Assembly (NCBI GenBank): GCA_027579435.1
Contig: JANBPK010000753.1
Location: 86,925 to 150,924, forward strand
Direction of reading: 5' to 3'
From: Candolleomyces eurysporus
Taxonomy: Eukaryota > Basidiomycota > Agaricomycetes > Agaricales > Psathyrellaceae
DNA length: 64,000 nt
The notes under the pieces are model-generated. The model made no database searches, was not told where the DNA came from, and saw only the letters and a program-made list of their open reading frames with translations. Position 1 is the first letter of the stretch. Each line of letters begins with the position of its first letter. Shown one piece after another: positions 22,451-33,950 of the stretch. Both the position numbers and the translations under genes were made by a program.

Positions 22451-23632
22451 TTACTCTTGCACAACAAGACTCGCTGGCGCCTCCTTCGTCTTCTCCTTCT
22501 CAGCCAGGGCTTTCTCATTGACGGACCACCTGGTAAACTCAGCCCGGACACCCTCCCAGTCCTTCTGAGCGAATTCAGCGAGGATACTCTGCTTGAATTC
22601 GTTCTGGACACCGAGAGTGGCGAGGGCAGCCTCAACCTTGGCAGTGGCTGCTTCAACGTTCGCTCCCTCGGCAATGAAAGGGTAGTTGAGGGCAGCAAAC
22701 GCCTTGTCATAAGGGGAGAGGGCGTTGTTGGGAGGAACGTCGATGTTCTCTTCGTTCATGGCTCCTGGCATGAAGTACCTGTGTATCCGAGAGATATCTC
22801 TCAGTGAGCAAACTTTGCGGCCAACGGGTTGAAGGTTGTACGCACATCATGATAGAAGTCAAATCGATGATAGAGAAGTTGCTGATGTCTTGAAGGTTGT
22901 ATACGTTCAGGATCTGCTGGCGAACAGTTTTTTCATCCCATCCTTGGGTTCTGGTATAATATTCGATGACAGCTATTGAGGCGATGAGGACGGTGAGAAC
23001 GAAATACATAAAGTGAGGAAATCAAAGAACAAACTGACCTTTCTCCTTCAACGTCAGCTTCTCAGCCCTCCTTGGGCTCTGGTGCTCGTGCAAGTACCCG
23101 ATAGCATGTCCGAACTCGTGCAAGATGACACCTCGATCGTCTTCATCGATATCTGCCTGTGTACGAACCCATCCAAAGTTCATGGTGTTTTGGGTCTTCG
23201 GGATGCTCAAGTTATCCCTTCCGACATAAGACCACGATCCATCCTCTGGGTCAAACGCAATTCGGATGTTCGCGTTCCTATTGTTGTTTCCGAGGAACTG
23301 GAATTTGAGGTTGGCGTACTTCTCCCATTCCTTGACGACCTCTTTAACTTTATCCTGCTGGGTTTTCGTTCCGGCAGGGCGGACAAAGGATACAGTCAGA
23401 GTCTACAGCGAGATGTAACAGTTAGTCAATAGCACGAGGATCCAGAGTGAAACGACGCAGTATTCACCTGGCCATTATTCCATAGGCGCGAAGCGTTCGT
23501 AAGAACGGCTTTCATAGCGCCCACCCGCCCGGGCTGAGGTTTGTTGTTGGTCAGATCGGTACAGCAGCGACTGTACCAGTCCGGGTTGTCGATGACCTCT
23601 CCGGGACGAGCAGTGTGGTGAGCAGAAGACAT
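22451..23632 (-). CDS. Metzincin-type zinc metallopeptidase, copy 1
   Basis: Exons 23468-23632, 23039-23402, 22846-22972 and 22451-22778 give 327 aa. Exon 2 encodes a ZnMc fold ending in the zinc motif HEFGHAIGYLHEHQSPRR (HExxHxxGxxH with following Glu, astacin-like). The exon 3/4 junction makes the Met-turn SIMMYFMP, with Tyr placed as in astacins. There is no signal peptide (MSSAHHTARPG..), so cytosolic action is predicted, unlike secreted astacins. A conserved C-terminal domain (about 105 aa, ..ALNYPF..RAEFTRW..) of unknown role follows. It is the most divergent copy together with copy 8 (both have NNxLS.xDKAFA and NEKALA), and so may represent the ancestral type. TATA lies at 23712-23717. 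Confidence 0.88.
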
Positions 23633-23711
23633 GATTTAGAGATCGCTCGATGCAAGTGGTATGAAAAGGTTGAGGAGTTTAATGTTAGAGGCTGAGGGAT
23701 GTCAAGGGTCA

Positions 23712-23717
23712 TTTATA
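23712..23717 (-). promoter_or_regulatory. TATA box of metzincin copy 1
   Basis: GGTATAAA on the minus strand, 80 bp before the ATG, the same relative place as in the other copies. Confidence 0.6.
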
Positions 23718-24625
23718 CCTCCCCTCCCGAGTTGGCGCCTGCCAATTCCGGTGGCAACGTGACCTCCAGCAGGCCGCTGGGGTCTGAATCGAGCTACTCC
23801 CATATTGTCCGAACAGCGCCCATACTAACTCGAGTCTGAGTGCGCTCTACAGCAGCACTATTCAATAGCCGTCCAATGGCAAGTACGAGTAGGCATCTGC
23901 GGGAGGAATATTTTTAAACACTTATCAAAGGCTTGGATGGAAGTAAGGCGTCAATAGCTTAATAGAGATGGAATGGACACATCGACATACCGTTATCCAT
24001 CCTAATATGTGCACTTTATTATCATATGGGCTCCGGCGTGTAGTGCTCTCCGATCGAGCATCGCCCCTGGTCTTGACAGATAGAGAACAATGCAAGGCGG
24101 TGCCGGCCATATGAGAACAGTCAAGACCCAAATTGGGCTGCAAGGCATTTAATACGGGTATCGCAGCCAATCTCATAAAAGTCGTGCCCCAGTATTGCTA
24201 GTGCCCTTTCAGCTACTCGCCGGAGAACCGACTCGGAGTAGCGAAGGGCCCCCAGAAAGCGGGTAGACAATTCGGAGCCCTTGGGGTTCTAGGAGATTAT
24301 CTGAGGAGTCAGGTTCGAGTAACGACACTCTGCATGTCATTTCAGGAATCTAGGAACCCGTTCCTGTCACTGCCAGCGGTCCACTCCACCCCAGTCTCTT
24401 TGCGTACCTGATAGAGGCACGTTCGTTCTAACTCCATTCCAGGGCCCTAGACCAGGAGATAGATCGACTCAGAACAGAGGGCTGTGGAGAGTAGGGTTGA
24501 AAGGAAAGGTCAGCACGCAAGCGAGGCAGAGAATACTTCGAAGATGGTGGAACAAGAAGACCAAGATGGCTTGAACTTGTTCAAACGGAGGTCAGCCGGC
24601 GGCCCGGCTAATGATGGAGCCGCCA

Positions 24626-24633
24626 TGACGTCA
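24626..24633. promoter_or_regulatory. CRE/bZIP palindrome TGACGTCA
   Basis: A perfect TGACGTCA sits 105 bp before the ATG at 24738. It matches the known consensus for ATF/CREB-type bZIP factors. Occupancy is inferred. Confidence 0.55.
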
Positions 24634-24737
24634 CGACCAGCTCATTAATTAGTTGTACAATCTCCTCAAAGCTGCAGCCTTCAGTTCACCAATTACCATT
24701 CGCTACTACTACCAGGCGAAATAACTCTTCCCCTAAA

Positions 24738-25160
24738 ATGAACCCAATCTCATCAAGCAAACTGGCACCACTCACTAGCGCTCTCTGGCGCCGAAGGCTC
24801 GCTTCACAGTCCCAAAGATGGATTGCAACAACGCCTTCCAACCTCTGCCCGTCTCCAAATGAAAGCAAATCTGCGCCCAAACAGCCTTCAAACGCCCAAT
24901 ACAAAGTGACAGACCAAACAGAGGGCCACCTACGCGATCCCAAGAACGTCAAAGGTGATCCTCAAAATGAAGCTGCCGCAGTTGGTCGGGACGTCAAGAC
25001 GAAAGGCTCGGGTTCGCCTTTGGACACTGCTAGTGCAGAGCATGGAGAAAAACAGACGAAGCCCAAGAAGGGTACCGGGAAGGGCAATCCAGAGGGTGTA
25101 GGATTTGTGGAGCAAGTTGGGAGTGGATCGGGGAGTGCGGAGAAGTTCGAAAAGAAATGA
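24738..25160 (+). CDS. Small protein with probable mitochondrial presequence
   Basis: Single-exon 140-aa protein. The N terminus is rich in Ser/Arg/Ala with no acidic residues for about 35 aa (SALWRRRLASQSQRWIATT), typical of a mitochondrial targeting peptide. The rest is hydrophilic, with Lys/Gly/Pro/Asp and no membrane segment (..GHLRDPKNVKGDP.., ..KPKKGTGKGNPEGVGFVEQVG..). Short proteins of this composition are common in fungal mitochondrial annotations, but I do not recognise the family. A perfect CRE lies 105 bp upstream. Confidence 0.7.
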   Translation: MNPISSSKLAPLTSALWRRRLASQSQRWIATTPSNLCPSPNESKSAPKQPSNAQYKVTDQTEGHLRDPKNVKGDPQNEAAAVGRDVKTKGSGSPLDTASAEHGEKQTKPKKGTGKGNPEGVGFVEQVGSGSGSAEKFEKK

Positions 25161-25232
25161 ATGGGGAGGATGGGACAGATGGAGCGAGAGAGCGTTAGCA
25201 CACAATTGAGTTACATGCTAAGTATAACACAT

Positions 25233-25604
25233 TTAAATATAGACATGCATCGGTTCAGTGAACCTCTCCCTCTCGGCGGTAGCCTCCTTCCCATACGCCT
25301 CGACCTGTTCGTTCCACACTCCCTGCATGAATCCGACCCTGTTCCGTGTGACCACCAGTGCTTCTGAATCGCTCCTATGGTGGCAAATTAAACACCGTCC
25401 TGACTCCTGGAGCGCACCCACCCCAATCCCAATTTCTACGCAATCATCACCACTCAACACCACCGTTATCGACATGTTCTCAGGGTAAGGTTTCTCCAGT
25501 ACCAAACTTACGACAGTCTCCGTACAATCGGCCCCAAGAATTTCTCGACCTGAGGGCATTCTCTTCGACTCCTGAGTGACGTTGTTTACGCCATAGTACA
25601 ACAT
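25233..25604 (-). CDS. Possible small or partial gene of unknown function
   Basis: An uninterrupted 123-codon frame with ATG at 25604. The centre is protein-like (PENMSITVVLSGDDCVEIGI followed by a Cys/His pair in RCLICHHRSDSE). No domain is recognised. The frame stays open a little upstream of the ATG, so this may be the 3' exon of a longer decayed gene. It overlaps opposite-strand frames that look like shadows. Confidence 0.3.
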   Translation of the reverse strand: MLYYGVNNVTQESKRMPSGREILGADCTETVVSLVLEKPYPENMSITVVLSGDDCVEIGIGVGALQESGRCLICHHRSDSEALVVTRNRVGFMQGVWNEQVEAYGKEATAERERFTEPMHVYI

Positions 25605-27007
25605 CCATCCTCAACCGACATGCCAGTTGCAACACGCTACACGGGGTTCAGACAGAATTCGATCGCCTCCAAGATGCACTGATGACGCTGGAGCACTAGG
25701 CCCGCGGTACGACGTTCTCCTCGAAGCCAATTCAAAGGTTTGATTTTCAGTCACGGTTAGTTACCCTTGAGCTCATCCGCTGAGCTCCGAACTGCCTGAC
25801 ACCAATCGCGTCGTGTGTAGGCGAAACTGCTCTGGCCCCGAAATTGGGTCTCTCGCCCGAAAGGCCGAGGTACCATCTCGAAGGAGAAGGGGACCAATAA
25901 GGTGCCTGATACTACGCTGAGTTCAGATTAGAATTCAGCGGCAATAAACCAAAGCTCTCTCAACTCGAACAAACCCTTACACCCGTCTTGACCTACCCCC
26001 ACACTATCCCGGGGTCTGGACAACCTCTAGCACCACCTCCGCCGCGGTGGGCCAGTCCACTGCCAGAGTCATAGTGGTCTGAAGAAGGTGAAGCCAGGCA
26101 CAGAAGTTCTGAAAGGGTGTGGAGGCGCAAGCTGGCTCCAAGTGAGATTGCGTTGGAGTGGAAATCAGACGAGAAAACGCAAGAAGTTTGGAAGACTATT
26201 CCGATAGCTGGCCTGAGGGACAGGAAAGTGCCATTGGAAGAGAAGATTAGAAGAGTGTGCGTTTTAATATCGATAGAATGAATCAGTCAAGTCAGAAGTA
26301 TCGAGAGCTGCGGAAAGCAACTCACCGTTGCGCCCAACCCTTCTAGGTGCCGTTCCTGCAGAATTGACAGTCAGCTGTGAGTGTTGAATCAGTCAGTGTC
26401 TATAAGGACCGTAAACACCAGAACGAGAGAGTTGGCAGGTCCGCTCAAACTTTGAAGAAATGAAAAGCACAAGGACACTGCGGGTGATTGTAAACACAAG
26501 CGTATTGCATTGACTCTAAGGTAAAGAAGAAGTTCGAGGGCATAAAGTGAGAAAGTGAGGAGTCAACCTAATCATCGGAATATACACCTAGAAGCCTCCA
26601 GAAATGGGAGAGAGGAAGAAAACATAAAACAACACTGAATAAGACCAGCTAAAGAATGATGGTTGTACATAGGGTGAGATGAGCAGAAAACACCCCGGAG
26701 AGTCAGTAAATTAGCGAGAATGGACGATCCTGCGCTCGGGGGGGGAGATGGTGACAATAAAATACAACAATTGCTTGGCAGTTGGTCTGGCGTGCATGGT
26801 GTCGGCTAATAGCTCTTCGTTGGAGAGACAAATAGTCTTCATCGTCCACCAGGAGGCGGCGTGGACGCACCAAAGAGGCCGGCTCGCGGAGGTGGTGTCG
26901 CAGGCATACGTGAAGGGGAAACAAGTGGAGTAGGCGTCAACAGTGGATTCGCTGCACAGCAAAAAGCATCCATCCTCCAAATCAGCTCAAAGACCACCAA
27001 CATAGGA
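25605..27007. other. Intergenic region with no recognised gene
   Basis: About 1.4 kb with only short frames on both strands. Nothing with splice partners, repeats or known motifs was seen. Confidence 0.5.
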
Positions 27008-27796
27008 TTAAACAAAGGACGCACGTCTCCATTGAGCCCAAGCAGGCATACCCGGCCCTGGGGGCGGCTCGTAAGCAATCTGCGCAGGTGGAGGAGTAGG
27101 GTCAGGCGGTGCAGCAATTTGCTTCCGGTTCTTATGCCTCTTCTCCCCAGGGGCTTTCTTGGGCCCCACAGTCCTCCATCCCGGTCGTGCATGAGTAGGC
27201 GTATCTTCAATCATAGGTGGTGGAGGCAGAGGTGGTTCTTCCATTCCCATTCCCATTGGCATGCCCATACCCATGCCCATTCCCATTCCCATTCCTGGAG
27301 GGCCCATCCCCATTCCCGGAGGCCCCTCAATCTGCTGTATAGCGCCAAGCCAATCCAGTGGTACGATGTAAGCTCGCTATTCACAATCGATCGTAGAGAG
27401 GGTGCGGCGTGCGTACCTTGGGATGCCAATCTCCCGAGTAGCCACCACCGTGCTTTGATTTCATCGTCATTAGTTCTGCGATTTCACTGCCCACGAACAA
27501 TACAGTGTCAGAAGATTGCGGCAGGATCAAGAGAAAGCGCTTTGCGAGGACGACGCACGCTTGTAGTTGAGTCCGCTCATCTCTCAGTTTCCCTACTTCC
27601 TGTAGCAGGATACGGACTTCGCCTGCAAGCGCCTTACTGAAATCCTGGAGATACCTAGAGCACGACGTCGCAAGCCCATGATCAGCACGAGCGGCCCACC
27701 GGCCATACCGATAAATGGACTCACTTGGGCGTCGTATAAGGATTGTAGGAAGGCGATCCCCCCTTCGACGACATCCTTCAGGCTGGTATGCGTGTG
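27008..27796 (-). CDS. Coiled-coil protein with Met/Gly-repeat and Pro-rich tail (5' end unresolved)
   Basis: Four 3' exons are supported: 27725-27796, 27559-27644, 27417-27486 and 27008-27334, with matching phases. They read ..TSLKDVVEGGIAFLQSLYDAQDFSKALAGEVRILLQEVGKLRDERTQ.. (coiled coil), then AELMTMKSKHGGGYSGDWHPK, then a low-complexity block of alternating Met-Gly (GMGMGMGMGMGMPMGMGM), a Pro-rich stretch and a basic segment GPKKAPGEKRHKNRK. The upstream frame at 27797-28084 is open and in phase but has no ATG, and its junction was not resolved; a donor after ..LELEQK is one candidate. Function is unknown; the basic, Gly/Met/Pro-rich tail would suit an RNA- or chromatin-associated protein. 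Confidence 0.5.
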
Positions 27797-28147
27797 CTAA
27801 TGAGGCCCTGGTAGTTGCGAGGTATGGATGCTGAGCGCTGTGGACGAAGGACGAGCAAGGCTTTCAGGGGTATGGTCGCGGTCGAGGTGAGTGGGAATAG
27901 CCCTGGGCCACGAGGCAGCTGATGTTCGCCGAAGCTTGCTCCGATCATCATCCCAGGCTTGTTTGGGCAGCCGTCCGATTTGCGTCCGATGTCGCCAAAA
28001 TTCTCGACTTTTCTGTTCGAGTTCTAGCACGAGCGCAGAAGATCGAGTAAGAGTCTTGTTTATTTGACCGGCGGTGTCATTCAAATAGCAGAATTAACTC
28101 CGTGAGAGTGCAATATGATTGTATCGGAATCATAGGGAGAACTAGTA

Positions 28148-29116
28148 CTACATCTGCAAGCCCTTGCGGAGTGCTTGATACGCCTTTAGCTGGCGTTCTG
28201 CTTAGATCCACAGCTTCAGAGAAGGACTTGTGAATCGGGCGAAGTAGAAGCCCACAGTGGGTTTAGGATTCTGCCCCGCGAACATTGTGACATTTTACAG
28301 ATGAGGGAAAAGACGATCCAGGTACGTCGCAAGAGTCATAATCTCCTGTACCCCAAGTTCCCTATCCATATAATTGGGGTCGATGAAAAGACAAGGAAGC
28401 GTGTAGCCGGGAAGTTCGAGCTCTGTCTTCTCCGATGGAATGGTAGGCATGTTGAGGGAGATAGCGACTTATCGAAGGAAGGGTCGTTGGAGGAGAGGGA
28501 TTGAAAGCAATCTGATGTTGGAAGGGTCAACTTTTGCCCCCTGGGATGGATGGGAAGCAACCAGAGGGTATTAGGTCAGCAATGGGGACCAGTCGATCTC
28601 CACGATCGACTTGATGATTAGTTCTGTAAGATCGGGGAACGGGACAGCAGGCCTCCGGGTCGAAGGCAAATTCAAGAGAAGGAGCCAATGGCTCGTCATT
28701 CTCTTCCACTCTGTGTCATTTGTACCGTCCAGAGAAACAGACACTCTTTTCGGAGAATAGAGAAGAAAGCACGACTAAGGGCCACACTTTACAGAGTGAA
28801 GGAGATCCTAAAATAGTCAAGTGTCAGCGAGAAGGATTGGAATCGTTAATGACGACCTTGCCTTGGAGGGATCTGCGCCCGATCGTTTATGATAGGTGGG
28901 GAGTAGTTGCAAGAAAGGGGTAACCGAAAGCATGAGCTTCCAATTGGCATCTGTGCTGGCCTGAAAAAAGGCGTGATTGACTGTGGCGAGGGAGGCCATC
29001 GCTCGCTTCATCTCCGCGTTGGCGTCTACTTCCCCTCTCAGAGAGTCTACTATTAGCCTTGTAAGCTCCTGTTTGTTTATCACTTGACCAGCTAGAGGGT
29101 CATGTAGCGCAAACAT
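28148..29116 (-). pseudogene. F-box/LRR-like pseudogene with internal deletion
   Basis: The N-terminal F-box-like exon is readable (QVINKQELTRLIVDSL..VNHAFFQASTD..LLP), and the usual intron follows. The next exon begins GP*SCFLLYSPKRVSVSL, where intact paralogues have DPWSRF..YSPKTVSMTL: the Trp codon is TAG. It continues to ..FPDLTELIIKSIVEID, then jumps to the far C terminus (LATYLDRLFPHL, another stop, and QLKAYQALRKGLQM* ending at 28148). About 300 codons of the LRR-like middle are missing. Closest relative in the window is the intact plus-strand gene at 29716. Confidence 0.85.
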
Positions 29117-29715
29117 CGAAGAAATAAACTAGAACACGCTGACATCAAAATTCGGAGACAAGAAAAGGAGTCACTATGTCGGATTGTGCTCACGGTTGGA
29201 ATAGAGGCTTTTGTTAGGGGATCGGAAAATACAGACTATTGTGGCGATTAGGCCTGGATCCTACAGGAGTCTAAGTACGAGTGAGTGCCAAAGCTTGAGG
29301 CGCTGAAGTACCAAGGAATGAGCGAGAAGTCTTACCCAAAATGCGGTGACATCGATGCGAGGGTTGAGAGCAGAACCCCGACTCAACTTGAAGGCGCAGG
29401 TAGATATATCGAGCATTTAGACGAACAGNCCCCGAGCCTCCATCGTCCGGGTCTCCCCCTCTTGGCTCAAGGCTACCTAGCGGCTCCTTTGCTCCTTTGG
29501 TCCTCGGAACTGAAGCAACCCAGGGAGGAACTGCCAGTGCGAGATCGTGACGCCTGGCACGAGTGTGTCACATCACGCGCCTAAGCCGTCACACCCCGTG
29601 ACAACGCCAATCATGCGCGCTTTGTTTTTCTCCAGGTCCCACCTCGTGAAGAGCTAAAGATCCTTCAGTAAACCCTCGTCTGGAGACCCTCTGTATCCGT
29701 CAATTTGGCGTCATT
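29117..29715. other. Intergenic region between F-box pseudogene and intact copy
   Basis: Divergent spacer with an N at 29429. It carries the GTGAC-type cluster at 29547-29603 and no recognisable gene. Confidence 0.55.
29547..29603. promoter_or_regulatory. GTGAC/GTCAC cluster upstream of F-box gene
   Basis: Four GTGAC or GTCAC sites in both orientations within about 57 bp, 113-169 bp before the ATG at 29716. Comparable clusters precede the F-box genes at 58572, 60891 and 63201. Confidence 0.5.
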
Positions 29716-31586
29716 ATGCCTCCATCGGGAGCCACCTCCGTTGGATCTACTGGGAGGAACTCGGGTAGACATCCTTTGACCCCTGTAACGGTGGACCACC
29801 TCTGACTTACTTTGAACAAAGGTACACGGGGTCTCTCGTTGCTCCAGAAATTACCGGCGTACCGCGTCCTCAATAACCAAGAGCTTGTACGTATAATCGT
29901 CGACTACTTGGTTGGGGAGCGCGAAAGCAACCTTTTCCTGGCGATAACCGTCAACCATGCTTTCTTTCATGCTTGCACCGACGTGCTTTGGAGGTCCCTG
30001 CCCTCGTTCTCCCCGTACTTGCGGCTTCTTCCTGAAATGTTCGACGGAACCATTAAGCAATCCAGGGTACTTCTACCATTAAATATCTGTCTTTTGAAGG
30101 ACCTAACAGATTCCACCCACAGATAATATTCCGAGCAGTCAACGCGGATCCTTGGTCGCGTTTCTTGCTGTATTCACCCAAAACGGTGTCTATGACGTTG
30201 GTAGATGATCCTAACATCGACAAGACTATGCCCATCCACTGGTTCAACCTCCTATTCGGACTTCCATCGAAGCCTTCGGTCCTTTTCCCCAGGTTGAACG
30301 AGCTGTCCATTGGGTCCATTCGCGGAGTCAACTCCATCATCCCGGTTCATATGGCTTCAAACCTCCGATCCGTCGTTATATCCGATTTCTCGGCTGCAGG
30401 TAAATACGACCACTCGATTGAAGAAAAAGTCACAGCCCTTGTGGTAAACTTTATCTTCAATTCCCCGAACCTCTCCAAGATGGTTCTTCGCTCCCCCCTC
30501 GCGGAGCCCATGCTGTACCCACTTGCCAAATATTCCGCATTCGATTCGGCCTCGTTCGTCTTCCCCACACCCTGGCAGACAATGTACATTGGGATGCTGA
30601 ATTTCATGACCGAGTTGAAATCTGTGACGCTGTCCGCTTGCGGACGACCTGACAGAGGTAGCTATCCGGAGGCTGGAACCCACCTAGACAGTTTTCACCG
30701 CGAACAAGGAAAATCGAAAATCACTTCCCTGAATGTCGCTGGGGACAACGCCTTCATGTTCAAATCGGTGGCCTTCCTGGCCTCTCCCTCTCTTCGGACG
30801 TTTACCGCCAAGTTTTCGAAGGGTCGAGGGAATCATAGAGGAGATGATGGCGTCTATGTTGCTCCAATAATCCTGCATCGCCTCTCACGCAATGCCACCC
30901 ATATTCGAAGTGTCTCCTTCGAAAGGGATGACCCAGAATTGGAGCTCGACACGGAGGACCGCGTCGCATGGTTCGAATCCCGTCGAGCTGCCCTCATTCC
31001 CCAGAATCTAGTTCAAGATCTTGCAAAACTACGAAATCTCACTGCTCTCTCCTTCAAGTTCATTCCATTCGTCGATAAAACCTTTACCGTTCAACTGGTG
31101 GCTGGACTCCCAAACCTCCCGCAGTTGCAAACCTTGTGTTTACTTCCCCTCCCACTTAGCCGCCACGAACGGCACAAATTGACACTCCCCACTCTGGAAT
31201 GCCTTCGGACCCTATCGTCTACGAATCTCGCTCTGCAGCATCTCACGATATCTATCGACATGTCGACCATCCCTGCCGATACGCCTGACCTCTTGCTTCC
31301 CGGTCACGCACTCGAAACACTTTTTATCGCACCGTTCTATACCCCCTTCAAACTCTCCACGTCCGACCTTGTCACGCTTTCGACATTCCTGGACCGTCTT
31401 TTTCCTAATCTCCAGGATGTGACTTCGTTCTTCGAGAAGAGCCATAGTAGTAGGAAACCAGGTCTTGCGGAAGCGTCGGTTTTGGCGTCGCCGTTGTGGG
31501 CTGATGTGGAGCGGATGGTGCGGTCGTACCAGATTTTGAGAGAGCGTGTCCATGATCACCTTGTTCAGAATCTGTTCGTGAGATAG
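29716..31586 (+). CDS. F-box/LRR-like protein (intact copy)
   Basis: Exons 29716-29764, 29822-30066 and 30123-31586 give 585 aa. A short N-terminal exon is followed by an F-box-like helix bundle (RVLNNQELVRIIVDYL .. VNHAFFHACTDVLWRSL) and the family line ADPWSRFLLYSPKTV. The remaining 450 aa consist of Leu-rich, irregular repeats (LFPRLNELSIGSIRGVNS.., ..LQHLTISIDM.., ..LETLFIAPF.., ..LDRLFPNLQDVTSFFE). By family logic it would be a substrate receptor of an SCF ubiquitin ligase, with the LRR part choosing targets; Skp1 binding is not shown by sequence. It is the only F-box copy here on the plus strand and lies at the left flank of the protease array. Confidence 0.82.
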
Positions 31587-32303
31587 ATATGTGCATCGTG
31601 GTCGAATTATCTCTGACTGTTTTATTTGGAGTTGTCGGTAGGCGGTCATGTACTTTTGGATATTACACAGCCATCTATGCAACAACAGGATCAGCGCTTG
31701 AGCTCATCGAGATGTTTTAGGTTACCTGTAGCTGCAAGAGCGTTTACAGACGCCCCGGCGCTTCGTCACTGACTGGCATGCCTCCCTTAGAAGGAGGCGC
31801 TCTGTATCGTTTGTCTTCAACGCTCAATTCCTTACCGTTCAGAAGCTCGACAAACCTTACTCCGATGAGATCTCGAGAGCGACGGAGAGCTGAGCTTGGG
31901 GTGACTCGGGCTGAGTATGACGAACTGTACGAAGGGGTCTATCGACGTTACGAAGAAGTACTTGGGTACAACCGAATACCGGTGAATTCACCGGACAGTT
32001 CCTAGGACGCCTCTGTTCTGTCCCGCCGTCGTCTGAGCAGGTCGAGGCGTATCGGAGCTGGACCACTGGAAGGAGAAAGTTGCTTAGCTGTAAAGTAGAA
32101 GGGACAGTGGGCCATTGAAATAAACGGTAGTACAATTACTGGGTAATAAGACAGTATGTGTTACAGTTGCAGCGCCGTGAAATGTTGCTAGATTTACAAA
32201 TTCGGATATACATTAAGTTCAGACCATTGGATTCTGCTTCTTCGAACCTGGGAGATCAGACGGTGTCACCAAATGAACGCCAACTCGAAGTGCTCGTAGG
32301 GGT
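31587..32303. other. Intergenic region, 3' flank of metzincin copy 2
   Basis: Contains the 75-codon frame at 31778-32005 and, from about 32040 on, sequence resembling the 3' flanks of metzincin copies 3, 4 and 6 (ACAAATTCGGAT-type stretch near 32195-32210). Confidence 0.5.
31778..32005 (+). CDS. Small ORF related to relics near metzincin copies 5 and 6
   Basis: 75 codons with ATG at 31778, hydrophilic and charged: SRERRRAELGVTRAEYDELY followed by EGVYRRYEEVLGYNRIP. Similar but broken reading occurs at 47281-47457 (SREQRKFELGMTQSEFY) and 50291-50382. Conservation of coding character over three loci argues for a former or current small gene, or a 3' exon of one. No domain is known. Confidence 0.35.
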   Translation: MPPLEGGALYRLSSTLNSLPFRSSTNLTPMRSRERRRAELGVTRAEYDELYEGVYRRYEEVLGYNRIPVNSPDSS

Positions 32304-33541
32304 TCATGAATCGGTCTGGACCCCAACATCCGCCTCAGCCTCTCTCTCGTCCACCGCTTCCCTCCTGCTTGCTTCAGCCCTGGCGTTCAACGTCCACCTC
32401 GTGAATTCAGCTCTTACACCCTTCCAATCGTTCTCGTTGAACTCGGCCGTGATACTTTCTCTGAACTTGCCGGTGACACCGATGGTGTTGAGAGCGTTGT
32501 CCAGGGTGTGGGAGGCGTCGGACGAGGTGAGGCCCCCGAGGAAGGGATAGTTGAGGAAGGCGAATGCTTTGTCGAGTGCATCCAACTCGTCATTGGAGGG
32601 AATCTCTATTCCTTGTTCGTTTAGTTCGGCGGGCATGAAGTACCTGCAAAAAGCCATTCAAATTGACTATATCGTTCGTGTTTGTAGCTCGGAGGACTTA
32701 CATCATGACAGAAGTCAGATCGACGCTTGAATAGTTGCTAACTTCAGATCGGTTGTAGACGTTGAGGAAGTTTTCGCGAACATCTTGCTCAGTCCAACGT
32801 GGCCTCTGTGTATCCCAGAAATACTTGATAGCCTCTGACAAGTCGAAGAATGCCAGTCAGCCTCAATGATGAGCACAATTATAAAAGAACAGCTCTGACC
32901 TTTCTCTTTCAACTTCAACTTATCGCCCCTCCTCGGGCTCTGATGTTCATGCAAATACCCAATCGCATGCCCAAACTCATGCAAAATAACACCTCTCTCC
33001 TCCGACGTCGCGATATTTGGGGCACTAAAGACCCACCCAAAATTCATCGTCGCCTTATTTTTTGGCACCTCCGGATCTAGAGCGGTCTTTCCGACAGTGG
33101 ACCAGGAACCCAAGCCCTGGTTAAACGAGATGCGGATGGTAGCGTCCCGAGGTTTGTTTGCGGCGGACTTGAAATCGAGTTTGATGTTGGCGTAGCGCTC
33201 CCATTCTTTGGCGACTGAGATTACTTTGGCTTGTTGGATGGCACTACCCGCGGGTTTGACGAAGGCGCAGGTGAGGACCTGCAATGAGACGTCACGGGGA
33301 TATAATTCTGGTGAATTAGTGAACTTATAAAGGAAACGGAGACACAGACTTGTCCGTTGTCCCACATCCAAGAGGCCCTAGTAAGAACTGCACGCATGCC
33401 GTCTAGTCGATCACCACTACGAGCGCTGGGCAGTCGACTGAGGTCCGCACAGACCCGATTGTACCATTCGGGATACTGACTCTCGTCGTCTCCTGCGGTC
33501 TCTGGAGCCTGGGCGGGAGGAGTACTATCGAGTTCAGACAT
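32304..33541 (-). CDS. Metzincin-type zinc metallopeptidase, copy 2
   Basis: Exons 33350-33541, 32900-33278, 32702-32834 and 32304-32643; 347 aa. Same architecture as copy 1: a cytosolic N-terminal module ending WMWDNGQ, a ZnMc core with HEFGHAIGYLHEHQSPRR, Met-turn SVMMYFMP, and a C-terminal DUF-like region. Exon 3 reads EAIKYFWDTQRPRWTEQDVRENFLNVYN. No frame defects. Belongs to the younger subfamily (copies 2-7). The shared upstream 15-mer is at 33951-33965 and the TATA box at 33634-33641. Confidence 0.9.
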
Positions 33542-33633
33542 AGCTAAAGCACTTCTAATGAGTAGAGGGAGCAGATACGAAGCTCAGAGAAGGCGGGGGT
33601 GCCCTGGGGAGTATACTGTAGAGGAACATTTGC

Positions 33634-33641
33634 AATTTATA
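33634..33641 (-). promoter_or_regulatory. TATA box of metzincin copy 2
   Basis: TATAAATT on the minus strand about 95-100 bp before the ATG, in the same context (GGTATAAATTG) as copies 4, 5 and 7. Confidence 0.65.
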
Positions 33642-33950
33642 CCAGTTCAAACTTGCTGTGTCGTTTCCCCCTCAAGCGATGGAAAAGCGCCCAAATACCG
33701 ATAGCGATAAGTTACACCATTCATATCGATTCTCCGCAGAGCCTCACGTGCAGGATCGTTGCTTAATGACAGTTCCTGGGACGAGTCTACCTAGACCAGA
33801 AGTTAACATTCAGTGAAAGTGGAGGGACAAGGCACGGTTGCTCAATGCAGCTAAGGGCGTTCCCCTAGTAGACTGCAGTAGCCGGATGAGGACTTGTTCT
33901 AAGAATAACTACAATTAATTCGACTCGCCACCGTCAATGGGAGGGCAGGT

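Larger units (their letters stand above)
23633..24737. other. Intergenic region between divergent genes
   Basis: About 1.1 kb upstream of metzincin copy 1 (-) and of the small protein gene (+). No gene was recognised. It carries the copy-1 TATA box at its left end and a perfect CRE palindrome at 24626-24633. Confidence 0.55.

Noticed and set aside
26861..27640. 259-codon plus-strand frame opposite the Met/Gly-rich gene
   Set aside because: His/Ser repeats are the reverse reading of the Met-Gly tract; the minus strand has matching splice sites and phases.
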